The position numbers and the translations under genes are program-made. Positions 55,886 to 62,972 of a DNA stretch of 64,000 nt are shown here, piece after piece. The number at the start of each line of letters is the position of its first letter. Position 1 is the first letter of the stretch. Origin of the DNA: Saccharothrix australiensis (GTDB lineage Bacteria > Actinomycetota > Actinomycetes > Mycobacteriales > Pseudonocardiaceae); contig NZ_RBXO01000001.1 in NCBI RefSeq assembly GCF_003634935.1, positions 7,465,501-7,529,500 on the forward strand, given 5' to 3'. Under the pieces are notes generated by a model, which did not search any database, was not told where the DNA came from, and worked only from the letters and a program-made list of their open reading frames with translations.

Positions 55886-56178
55886 CCGACGACACGTTCG
55901 CCGAGGGCATCCGGGACGGGGCGGTGCTCGTGGAGTTCACCGCGAGCTGGTGCCCGCCGTGCCGGATGATCGAACCGGTGCTGGCGGAGCTGGACGACGA
56001 GCTGGCCGACGTCCGGTTCGCCAAGATCGACACGGACGCGAACCCCCGCACCGCCCGCGACCGGGGCGTGATGGGCATGCCGACGCTCCAGCTCTACCGC
56101 GACGGCGAGCTGGTGGCGCAGCTCGTCGGCGCGCGGCCGAAGCAGCAGCTGATGTCGTGGCTCGAACCACATCTGTGA
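55873..56178 (+). CDS. Thioredoxin
   Basis: This 101-residue protein carries the active-site motif FTASWCPPCRMIEPVL, a CPPC variant of the usual CGPC, plus KIDTDANPRTARDRGVMGMPTLQLYRDGE with the conserved cis-Pro. The CPPC dithiol tends to be less reducing than CGPC. The GTG start has GAGGAG upstream and lies inside the MerR gene end. It is probably induced by the MerR partner under thiol stress. Confidence 0.92.
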   Translation: MHALTDDTFAEGIRDGAVLVEFTASWCPPCRMIEPVLAELDDELADVRFAKIDTDANPRTARDRGVMGMPTLQLYRDGELVAQLVGARPKQQLMSWLEPHL

Positions 56179-56212
56179 TGCGTGCCGCGCGGGCGGCGGC
56201 CAAGGTGGGTGG

Positions 56213-57538
56213 ATGCTGCTGCCCGCACTCGCCGCGCCGCCCGCGAAGGTGGCCCTCCGGTTCCCCGACCACGAGCTGACCTACGCCGAACTCGCCGCAC
56301 GGGCCCGCGAGGTGGCTTGCGGCCTGGTGGGCAGGCGGCGGGTCGCCGTGTGGGCCCGCCCGGACGTGCGCACCTGCGTGGCCGTGGTCGGCGCGCTGCT
56401 GGCGGGTGTGCCGGTGGTGCCGCTGAACCCCAAGCTCGGCGAGCGGGAGCTGGCGCACATCCTGTCCGACAGCGCGCCCGACCTGGTGATCGACGACGCG
56501 CTGCCCGGCGGCTCCCCGGTCGACCTGCCCGAACCGGACGGCGAGGCGCCCGCGCTGGTCGTCTACACCTCGGGCACCACCGGGCCGCCGAAGGGCGTGG
56601 TGCTGCCGCGCCGGGCGCTGGCGGCCAACCTGGACGCGCTGGCCGCGGCGTGGGAGTGGACCGCCGACGACGTCGTGGTGCACGGGCTGCCGCTGTTCCA
56701 CGTGCACGGGCTGGTCGTCGGGGTGCTCGGGCCGCTGCGGCGCGGCGGGACGGCGCACCACCTCGGGGCGTTCGGCGTCGCGGCGGCGGCGGAGGCGCTG
56801 GACACCGTCGGCACGATGCTGTTCGGGGTGCCGACGATGTACCACCGGATCGCCGGCGCGCCCGAGCACGCGGCGTCGTTCGCGAAGGCCCGGCTGCTGG
56901 TGTCGGGGTCCGCGCCGCTGCCGGCGGCGCTGCACGAGCGCATCGAGGCGTCGACCGGGCAGCGGGTGGTCGAGCGGTACGGCATGACCGAGACGCTGAT
57001 GATCACCAGCGTGCGCGCCTCGGGCGACCGCAGGCCGGGCACGGTCGGCCCGCCGCTGGACGGGGTCGAGGTGCGGGTGGTCGGCGACGAGCCGGGCGAG
57101 GTCGAGGTGCGCGGGCCGAACCTGTTCCTGGAGTACCTGAACCGGCCGGACGCGACGCGCGAGGCGTTCGCGGACGGCTGGTTCCGGACCGGCGACCTGG
57201 CCGTGGTCGAGCCGGACGGGTACCTGCGGATCGTGGGTCGGCGGGCGACCGACCTGATCAAGAGCGGCGGCTACAAGATCGGCGCGGGCGAGGTGGAGAA
57301 CGCCCTGCTGGAGCACCCCGGCGTGGCCGAGGTGGCGGTGACCGGCGAGCCGGACGACGACCTCGGCGAACGCGTCGTCGCGTGGGTGGTGGCCTCGGGG
57401 GCGCGGCCGGCGGAGGAGGAGCTGGCCGACCACGTGGCCCGGCTGCTCACCCCGCACAAGCGGCCGAGGGTGGTCCGCTTCCTGGAGGCGTTGCCGCGCA
57501 ACGACATGGGCAAGGTGTTGAAGCGGGAACTGCGGTGA
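56213..57538 (+). CDS. matB: Malonyl-CoA synthetase MatB-like
   Basis: This 441-residue ANL-superfamily ligase activates malonate (and often methylmalonate) to the CoA ester with ATP. Seen: ALVVYTSGTTGPPKGVVLPRRALAANLDALA, GLPLFHVHGLVVGVLGPLRRGG, MLFGVPTMYHRIA, LLVSGSAPLPAALHERI, ERYGMTETLMITSVRA, and the C-terminal GRRATDLIKSGGYKIGAGEVENALLEHP and PRNDMGKVLKRELR. These segments are nearly those of the characterised Streptomyces coelicolor MatB. The product is a polyketide and fatty-acid extender unit. Confidence 0.92.
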   Translation: MLLPALAAPPAKVALRFPDHELTYAELAARAREVACGLVGRRRVAVWARPDVRTCVAVVGALLAGVPVVPLNPKLGERELAHILSDSAPDLVIDDALPGGSPVDLPEPDGEAPALVVYTSGTTGPPKGVVLPRRALAANLDALAAAWEWTADDVVVHGLPLFHVHGLVVGVLGPLRRGGTAHHLGAFGVAAAAEALDTVGTMLFGVPTMYHRIAGAPEHAASFAKARLLVSGSAPLPAALHERIEASTGQRVVERYGMTETLMITSVRASGDRRPGTVGPPLDGVEVRVVGDEPGEVEVRGPNLFLEYLNRPDATREAFADGWFRTGDLAVVEPDGYLRIVGRRATDLIKSGGYKIGAGEVENALLEHPGVAEVAVTGEPDDDLGERVVAWVVASGARPAEEELADHVARLLTPHKRPRVVRFLEALPRNDMGKVLKRELR

Positions 57539-57671
57539 ACCGGCCGCGCACGGGGCGCGGTCGGCGCGACCGGTCGTCGGGAGGCCCGGCGCCCGCGCGG
57601 TGCCGGCGTCCGGAGGGACCGGCGGCCCGGTTGCGGTACCGGCGTCCGGGGGGGGTGTCCCTATGTGGTTG

Positions 57672-58877
57672 TCAAGCCGCAGCCGGGGCAGAAGTGGTCT
57701 CGGGGTGTCGGTAGTGGGTTTTGGTGCGGAGCATGGCGAACAGGACGTCGCAGCGTCGTCGGGCCAGGCAGATCAGGGCGGCGTTGTGTTTCTTTCCCTG
57801 GTCTCGTTTGCGCTGGTAGTAGGCCCTGCTGGTCGGGTCGGAGAGGGCGGCGAACGCGGCGAGGAAGAACGCGCGTTTGAGTTTGCGGTTGCCGGTGCGG
57901 GCCGGGTGTTCGCCCTTGATGCTGCTGCCGGAGCTGCGGGTGACGGGGGCGATGCCGGCGTAGGCGGCCAGGTGCCCGGAGGACTTGAAGGCCGAGGCGT
58001 CGCCGATCTCGAGCAGGATGCGGGCTGCGGTCCTGACCCCGATGCCGGGCATGGAGGTCAGGACCCCGGCGAGAGGGTGCGCATCGAGTATCCCTTCGAC
58101 TTCGGCGGCGACCTGTTTGCGTTGCAGGAGAACGGTCTTCAGGCTGTCGGCCAGACGCGGCAGCACGGTGTCCGCTGCCGTTGTGCCGGGAACGGTGACG
58201 GTCTGTTCGTCCAGCGCGGCCAGGATCGTGGCGACCAGCTCCTCGCCGATGCGGGGCGCGTGTGCGGTGGCGATCGCGGTGAGTTTGCGGCGGCCAGCTT
58301 TGGCGATGCCGGTCGGGCCGCCGCAGCGGGACAGGATCTCCAGCACCGCCGGGTGGGTGATGCGGGGGCCGATGGCGCGTTCCAGGGCGGGGTGGACGCC
58401 GGTGAGCAGGCCGCGGATGCGGTTGGCGATCCGGGTGGCCTCGCCGGCCAGGTCGTCGTCGAACCCGACCAGCACGTCCAGCTCCGCCAGGGCGTCGTCA
58501 CCGACGTCGACCGGGCGCAGGGTGTGCGGCAGGCTCCGGGCGGCGTCGGCGATGACGAACGCGTCGCGGGCGTCGGTCTTGGCCCGGCCGGGGTAGAGGT
58601 CGGCGATGCGGCGCATGGCCAGACCGGGCAGGTAGGCCACCCGGTGACCGGCCGCGCGGGCCACCGCGACCGGCAGCGCCCCGATCGTGGCGGGTTGGTC
58701 GACCACCACCAGCAGCGGCCCGTGGACGGCGAGCTTGTCGAACAACGCGCGCAGCTTCGGTTCGCTGTTGGGCAGCGGTGCGTCGTGCAGCCGCTTCCCG
58801 GCGGGGTCCAAGCCCACGGCGTGGTGTTCGCCCTTGCCCACGTCCAGGCCGAGGAACACCCCGAAAGTACTGGTCAT
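57672..58877 (-). CDS. IS110-family transposase (DEDD recombinase)
   Basis: This 401-residue protein has the N-terminal RuvC-like DEDD domain (FLGLDVGKGEHHAVGLD, LLVVVDQPATIGALPVAVAR, GRAKTDARDAFVIADAAR) and the C-terminal transposase_20 domain (LTSMPGIGVRTAARILLEIGD, LAAYAGIAPVTRSSGSSIKG) with the catalytic-Ser segment SGSS. The frame is uninterrupted and of usual length, so the enzyme could be active. ATG 58877 (MTSTFGVFLGLDVG) is chosen. IS110 recombinases of this group are guided by a bridge RNA encoded upstream. Confidence 0.92.
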   Translation of the reverse strand: MTSTFGVFLGLDVGKGEHHAVGLDPAGKRLHDAPLPNSEPKLRALFDKLAVHGPLLVVVDQPATIGALPVAVARAAGHRVAYLPGLAMRRIADLYPGRAKTDARDAFVIADAARSLPHTLRPVDVGDDALAELDVLVGFDDDLAGEATRIANRIRGLLTGVHPALERAIGPRITHPAVLEILSRCGGPTGIAKAGRRKLTAIATAHAPRIGEELVATILAALDEQTVTVPGTTAADTVLPRLADSLKTVLLQRKQVAAEVEGILDAHPLAGVLTSMPGIGVRTAARILLEIGDASAFKSSGHLAAYAGIAPVTRSSGSSIKGEHPARTGNRKLKRAFFLAAFAALSDPTSRAYYQRKRDQGKKHNAALICLARRRCDVLFAMLRTKTHYRHPETTSAPAAA

Positions 58878-58909
58878 CGGTCGTGCCGTTCGTTCGTCGC
58901 GGGTGGTCG

Positions 58910-59095
58910 CGCGGTGGGCATCGCAGGCCGGCACCCACGTTACGACGAGACCTGCCCGGCGGGCGGCCGTGTCCCTATCAGCGGTCCGGCGATGCCACCG
59001 GGTCCGGTGACACCACCCCCCGGATCATGCCTTCGACTGGGGGCGTCAGTCATGCCGGACCCGGCGACCACAACTCCTTGATCAGGAGCTACGAA
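58910..59095 (-). ncRNA. Candidate IS110 bridge RNA
   Basis: In transposase orientation the segment folds into (a) a small 5' hairpin, CTCCT/AGGAG (59088-59074); (b) a stem-loop closed by CCGGGTCCGG/CCGGACCCGG (59064-59055 with 59007-58998), a perfect 10 bp, whose loop holds CCGGGGGGTGGTGTC (59023-59009); and (c) a stem-loop closed by GGCATCGC/GCGATGCC (58996-58989 with 58924-58917), whose loop holds ATAGGGACAC (58978-58969). Loop (b) matches the genomic flank 57646-57659 except for one extra base. Loop (c) matches 57655-57664 exactly. This is the layout of target- and donor-binding loops. Confidence 0.6.
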
Positions 59096-59100
59096 AAAGG

Positions 59101-59317
59101 TAACGGGGGGAACCGGCGGCCCCGGTCGCGGCCGGCCCGCGCGGGAGGCGCCGGCACCCCGCCGAGGCTCCGGTCCTCAGGCGGGACCAGCGGCCCGGTC
59201 GAGGCTCCGGCTCCCGAGAGGCACCGGCCATTCGCTCCGGTCCTCGGGGGCCGGTGCCCCCGTCGAGGTGGACCGGCGTCCCGTCGAGGCGCGCCGTGGG
59301 AGCGCTCCCGCCCGGCG
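59101..59317. other. GC-rich spacer with CCGG-type degenerate repeats
   Basis: This holds repeated GAGGCTCCGG/GGGACCAGCGGCCCGG-like words, similar in composition to 57539-57645 on the other side of the IS. The two probably formed one spacer between matB and tsaE before insertion. No gene seen. Confidence 0.5.
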
Positions 59318-59785
59318 CTAGACCGGGAGCGGGCGCTCGGCCCACGAGCCGTGCGGCACGAGGTGCGCCGTGCGGACGTCGTCGTCGTGCCGCTCCAGCT
59401 TGATCAGCAGGTGGTCCTCGGACAGGCGTTCCGCCACCCCCTCGCCCCACTCGACGGCCACGACCGCGTCCACCAGGTCGGTGTCCAGGTCCAGGTCGTC
59501 GAGTTCGTCGAGGCGCCCGCCCAGCCGGTAGGCGTCGACGTGCACCAGCGGCACGCCGCGACCGCCGGGCGCGGGGTCGTGTACGCGGGCGATCACGAAC
59601 GTCGGCGAGCTGACCCGCCCGTTGACCCCCAGGCCGTCCGCCAGCCCCCGGACCAGGGCCGTCTTGCCCGCGCCGAGCGGACCCGCCAGCAGCAGCAGGT
59701 CACCGCCGCGCACCAGCCCGCCGAGCCTGCGCCCGAACTCCTCCGTGTCCTCCACCTTCGGGAGGGTCACGCTCGTCGCCACCAC
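59318..59785 (-). CDS. tsaE: tRNA threonylcarbamoyladenosine biosynthesis ATPase TsaE
   Basis: This 155-residue P-loop ATPase cycles the TsaBD complex in t6A synthesis. Seen: EDTEEFGRRLGGLVRGGDLLLLAGPLGAGKTALVRGLADGLG (Walker A), VSSPTFVIARVH, LVHVDAYRLGG (HxDxYRL) and VVAVEWGEGVAERL. The start (GTG-GTG pair at 59785/59782) overlaps the upstream hydrolase gene by about 19 bp. It corresponds to Rv3422c next to alr (Rv3423c). Confidence 0.95.
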   Translation of the reverse strand: MVATSVTLPKVEDTEEFGRRLGGLVRGGDLLLLAGPLGAGKTALVRGLADGLGVNGRVSSPTFVIARVHDPAPGGRGVPLVHVDAYRLGGRLDELDDLDLDTDLVDAVVAVEWGEGVAERLSEDHLLIKLERHDDDVRTAHLVPHGSWAERPLPV

Positions 59786-60870
59786 CGCCGCCTGCTCTCC
59801 GCCCGTTCGTCGGCACTGCGCCGCACCAGGCCGACCAGGTGCCCGGTCACCAGGTCGGGCTGCTCCATCATCACCATGTGCCCCGCGCCGGAGGCGCGGA
59901 CGAGTTCACCGTGCGGCATCTCCTCGGCCATCCGCTCGGCGTGCGAGAACGGCGTCATGCGGTCCGCGTCGCCGCTGATCACCAGCACCTCGCAGTGCCG
60001 GAGGCCGGCCAGTGCCTTGTACCGGTTGTGCGTGCCCAGGGTCTCCAGGAAGTCGGTCAGCACCTGGACCGTCGTGCCGCCGATCATCCGCTCCATCAGG
60101 TCGACCAGCGAGGGGCTGACCTCGCGGTCGCCGAACGCGAGCGCCCGGATGCCGCTCCAGGTCAGGGCGCTCGCCCGCCGGCGGACCCACTCCACGAGGC
60201 CGGGCTGGAGCCCGGCCAGCCGGCCGACGCCGAGCGTGACCGGGTTGTAGCGGGACAGCACCGACTTGGGCAGCCCCGCGCCGCCGACCGCTCCCGCCGC
60301 CGTGCCGATCAGGGCGACGCCGCGCACCCGGTCGGCGAACAGCTCCGGCCGCTGCTCGGCCAACGCCATGATCGTCATGCCGCCCATCGAGTGCCCGACG
60401 AGCACCAGCGGCCCGGTCGGCACGACCGCCCGCAGCACGGAGTCCAGGTCGCGCGCCAGCTGCTCGATGGTGCTGGACTCGGCGCCCGACCGCCCGGACC
60501 GCCCGTGGCCGCGCTGGTCGTAGAGCACCTGGCGGACCCTGGGTTCGGCCAGCTTCGCGAGGTCGCGCCGCTGGAAGTGCCAGCAGCGCCGGTCGAGCGC
60601 GAACCCGTGCACCAGGACCGCGGTCAGCTCGGGCTCGCCGCCGTCGAGCGGGTCGACCTCCTCGACCGACAGCGGCACGCCGTCGTCCGCCGCGACCGTC
60701 GACTCCCGGCTGGGCGTCAGCCGGCCGAGCGGTTCGTCCGCCAGCGGGTCGTCCGCGCGCCGGTCGTGGGACACCTTCTTGTTGTTCGCCGCCAACCCGA
60801 CCGCGACACCGGTCGCCGCCGCGCCGAGGATGCCGCCCGCCCAGCCGGCGGCCTTCCACAGCGAGTTCAC
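59767..60870 (-). CDS. Alpha/beta-hydrolase with N-terminal membrane anchor
   Basis: This 367-residue protein has an N-terminal hydrophobic segment (about residues 5-26, AAGWAGGILGAAATGVAVGLAA) and a hydrolase domain: AVLVHGFALDRRCWHFQRRDL, YDQRGHGRSG, VLVGHSMGGMTIMAL with the nucleophile Ser, CEVLVISGDADRMTPFSHAE (Asp) and ASGAGHMVMMEQPD (His). The catalytic triad is complete; the substrate is unknown. GTG 60870 overlaps the alr stop as GTGA, and its end overlaps tsaE, giving a tight alr-hydrolase-tsaE operon. Confidence 0.88.
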   Translation of the reverse strand: MNSLWKAAGWAGGILGAAATGVAVGLAANNKKVSHDRRADDPLADEPLGRLTPSRESTVAADDGVPLSVEEVDPLDGGEPELTAVLVHGFALDRRCWHFQRRDLAKLAEPRVRQVLYDQRGHGRSGRSGAESSTIEQLARDLDSVLRAVVPTGPLVLVGHSMGGMTIMALAEQRPELFADRVRGVALIGTAAGAVGGAGLPKSVLSRYNPVTLGVGRLAGLQPGLVEWVRRRASALTWSGIRALAFGDREVSPSLVDLMERMIGGTTVQVLTDFLETLGTHNRYKALAGLRHCEVLVISGDADRMTPFSHAERMAEEMPHGELVRASGAGHMVMMEQPDLVTGHLVGLVRRSADERAESRRRWWRRA

Positions 60871-61979
60871 CGGTAGGTCCGGGTGACGCGCGGCCGGTGC
60901 ATGCCGGTGACGATCTCGTAGTCGATGGTCCCGGCGAGGTCGGCCCACTCGCGGGCGGTCGGCTCGCCGCGCTCGCCCGTCCCGAACAACACCACCTCGT
61001 CCCCTTCCGCCACGACGTCGTCACCGCAGTCCACCACGACCTGGTCCATGCACACCCGCCCGACCACCGGCCGCCGCCTGCCCGCCAGCCAGACGTGCAT
61101 CCGGTGGGAGAGGGTGCGCGGCACGCCGTCCCCGTAACCGACGGGCACGAGGGCCAGCGTGGTCGGGGCGCCGGCCGTCCAGCTGAGCCCGTAGGAGACG
61201 GACTCGCCGGCCGGGATGCGCTTGGTGAGCGCCACCGAGGACCGGAACGTCATCACGGGTCGCAGGTCGAACGGCTGCGGCACCGGGTTGAGCCCGTACA
61301 CCGCGATGCCCGGCCGGACGAGGTCGAAGTGCAGGTCCGGCCGGGTGAGCAGGGCCGCCGAGTTGGCGACGTGCCGCAGCGGCGACAGCCCGGCGGCGAC
61401 GGCCTCGCGGTAGGCGTCGTCGAACCGCTCGGCCTGGGCGTCCGTGGCGGGGTGCCCGACCTCGTCGGCGCAGGCGAGGTGCGTCCACACGGCGTGCACC
61501 CGCACCTCGGGCGTGGCGGCGGCCTTCTCCACGAGGGCGGACCACTCCTCCGGCCGGCAGCCGTTGCGCGACAGCCCCGTGTCGATCTTGAGGTGGACGC
61601 GGGCCTCCACGCCCACCGCGCGGGCGGCCTCGGCGACCTCGGCCAGCTGCCGCGCCGACGACACGGACAGGTCGACGCGGGCGGCGACGCCGGGCGCGTA
61701 GTCCGTCCCCGGCAGGTCCAGCCACGCCAGCACGGGTGCGGTGATGCCCGCCTCCCGGAGGGCGAGTGCCTCGCCCAGCGAGCAGGCGCCGATCCAGGAA
61801 GCCCCGGACTCCAGCGCGGCCCTGGCCACCTCGACCGCCCCGTGCCCGTACCCGTCGGCCTTCACCACGGCCATCGTCTCGGCACGCGGCGCGAGGCCGG
61901 CCAGGAGCGAAACGTTGTGTCGGAGGTTGTCGAGGTCGATCACGACCTCAGCGCGGAGAGCAGCCATAACACCGTTCAT
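60867..61979 (-). CDS. alr: Alanine racemase
   Basis: This 370-residue PLP enzyme makes D-alanine for peptidoglycan. Seen: AEVVIDLDNLRHNVSLL, AVVKADGYGHGAVEVARAAL with the PLP-binding Lys, HLKIDTGLSRNGC, RPGIAVYGLNP, and the second active-site Tyr region SVSYGLSW, plus GRVCMDQVVVD. ATG 61979 is taken (MNGVMAALRAEVV); the internal ATG four codons later is possible. It corresponds to Rv3423c. The repeat-filled 1-kb spacer to nnrD lies upstream. Confidence 0.95.
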   Translation of the reverse strand: MNGVMAALRAEVVIDLDNLRHNVSLLAGLAPRAETMAVVKADGYGHGAVEVARAALESGASWIGACSLGEALALREAGITAPVLAWLDLPGTDYAPGVAARVDLSVSSARQLAEVAEAARAVGVEARVHLKIDTGLSRNGCRPEEWSALVEKAAATPEVRVHAVWTHLACADEVGHPATDAQAERFDDAYREAVAAGLSPLRHVANSAALLTRPDLHFDLVRPGIAVYGLNPVPQPFDLRPVMTFRSSVALTKRIPAGESVSYGLSWTAGAPTTLALVPVGYGDGVPRTLSHRMHVWLAGRRRPVVGRVCMDQVVVDCGDDVVAEGDEVVLFGTGERGEPTAREWADLAGTIDYEIVTGMHRPRVTRTYR

Positions 61980-62262
61980 GGTGACACAACCACCCACCGC
62001 GCCCCGCCGGGAGGCCGCGTGTCGGTGCCACTCACCCGCCTGTGTCGTACCCCTGTGCTTGGCTGTCAGTCGGGGGGTGCTCCACACCGGGGTACGCCCG
62101 GCTCGCCATCGCCGAGCCCGCCATCCACCGAGACCGCCATCCGCCGCTCCCCGAACTCCACCGGCGTCGCGGTGCGCGCCCCAATGCCCGCGGTGCGCCG
62201 CCCCAATGCCCGACGTGCGCGTCGATCTCCTCAAAGCTCGTCAGCACCACGCCCAAGCGGTG
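61980..62262. other. Upstream region of alr without a gene
   Basis: Both strands are open but show no recognisable product. Short degenerate repeats (GCGGTGCGCGCCCCAATGCCC and a similar copy) occur at about 62170-62220. The alr promoter should lie near 61990-62050. Confidence 0.45.
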
Positions 62263-62661
62263 AGCGTGCGGTGTACGCATGGGGTGATGGACGTTCGGTG
62301 TGCGCGTAGGGCGGAAAGCGTGCGGTGTACGCGTAATGAGGTGTAGCTCGCAGCGTTGCTGTGGCCTGCGGTGTCGCAGCTGGTCCGGATCGAGGTGCCG
62401 CAGGGCTGGCGACTGGCCTGGTGCTGAGCGCACGGCGCACGCGAGGGCAGGTAAGCGCACGGTGTACGCGAAGGGAGGTAAGCGCGCGATGTACGCGCAG
62501 AAGGTGAGCGCACGGTGTACGCGTAGAGGAAGTAGGCATACGGCGTACGCATATCAGGTGAGCGTACGGTGTACCCATAAAGTGGATAAGCGTACGATGT
62601 ACTCGTAAAGTGGCTGGCCGATGGCGTGCGTGTGAGACAGTAGGCGTGCGGTGTACGCTTA
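62263..62661. repeat. Array of 27-bp-period palindromic repeats between alr and nnrD
   Basis: Units centred on GCGTACGGTGTACGC (arms GCGTAC/GTACGC around GGT) start near 62263, 62290, 62317, then, after a degenerate stretch of about 110 bp (four periods), near 62427, 62454, 62481, 62507, 62534, 62561, 62589, 62616 and 62643. The period is 26-28 bp. Linkers (AAGGGAGGTA, AGAGGAAGTA, ATAAAGTGGATA) are purine- and AT-rich compared with the genome. About ten units are clear. Confidence 0.85.
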
Positions 62662-62662
62662 T

Positions 62663-62740
62663 GCCGCCCACGACGTCCGCGCCCGGTTGACCAGGACCCG
62701 CGCCCGTCCGGCCCGGCGATCACCGTCGCGTGCCTCTTTC
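62663..62740. repeat. Diverged duplicate of an nnrD segment
   Basis: GCCGCCCACGACGTCCGCGC and the following bases to about 62740 repeat nnrD positions 63181-63255 at roughly 90% identity with small indels. The fragment is out of frame, has no start and directly abuts the 27-bp array. The rest to 62972 contains GCCGACCACCGCGC-type degenerate repeats and no gene. Confidence 0.8.
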
Positions 62741-62972
62741 CCGAACGGGTCCGGAGCCGCCAGGGCCGCCGTCCGCCCGGCTCACCATGCCGACCACCGT
62801 GCGGACCACCGCGCGGATCGCCACGCCGACCACCGCGCTGATCGCCGAGCCCGCCCCACGCCCGGCGCCCCGCGGCCGAGCCCGCCGCATGCCCGCCCGG
62901 CACCCTGCGGCCGAGCCCGCCGCCGGGCCGATTCCCGCCGCACACCCCGGACCGTCGCCCCGACGCCACCGC

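Larger units (their letters stand above)
57646..59100 (-). mobile_element. IS110-family insertion sequence, apparently intact
   Basis: The element carries one DEDD transposase gene on the - strand and a long non-coding 5' segment (58878 to about 59095). Its transposase-distal end is at about 57655-57664, where GTGTCCCTAT meets a G-run flank. The other end is not exact (about 59090-59100, where composition returns to GC-rich repeats). There are no terminal inverted repeats, as expected for IS110. It sits between matB and tsaE and disrupts no gene. Confidence 0.8.

Noticed and set aside
50181-57538. Secondary-metabolite gene cluster around the SARP regulator and matB
   Set aside because: No polyketide synthase, NRPS or other core biosynthetic gene is present. 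The neighbours are conserved housekeeping genes (tsaD, rimI, tsaB).
57655-58978. GTGTCCCTAT copies (57655-57664 and 58969-58978) as a simple target-site duplication delimiting the IS
   Set aside because: The second copy lies inside a stem-loop of a structured non-coding segment that continues to about 59095, and IS110 elements usually do not make such duplications. A guide-loop match explains it better, though the alternative is not excluded.
62263-62661. CRISPR array
   Set aside because: The period is only 27 bp, the units themselves are diverged palindromes, the intervening stretches are about 10 bp and there are no cas genes. It is better described as a minisatellite or binding-site array.
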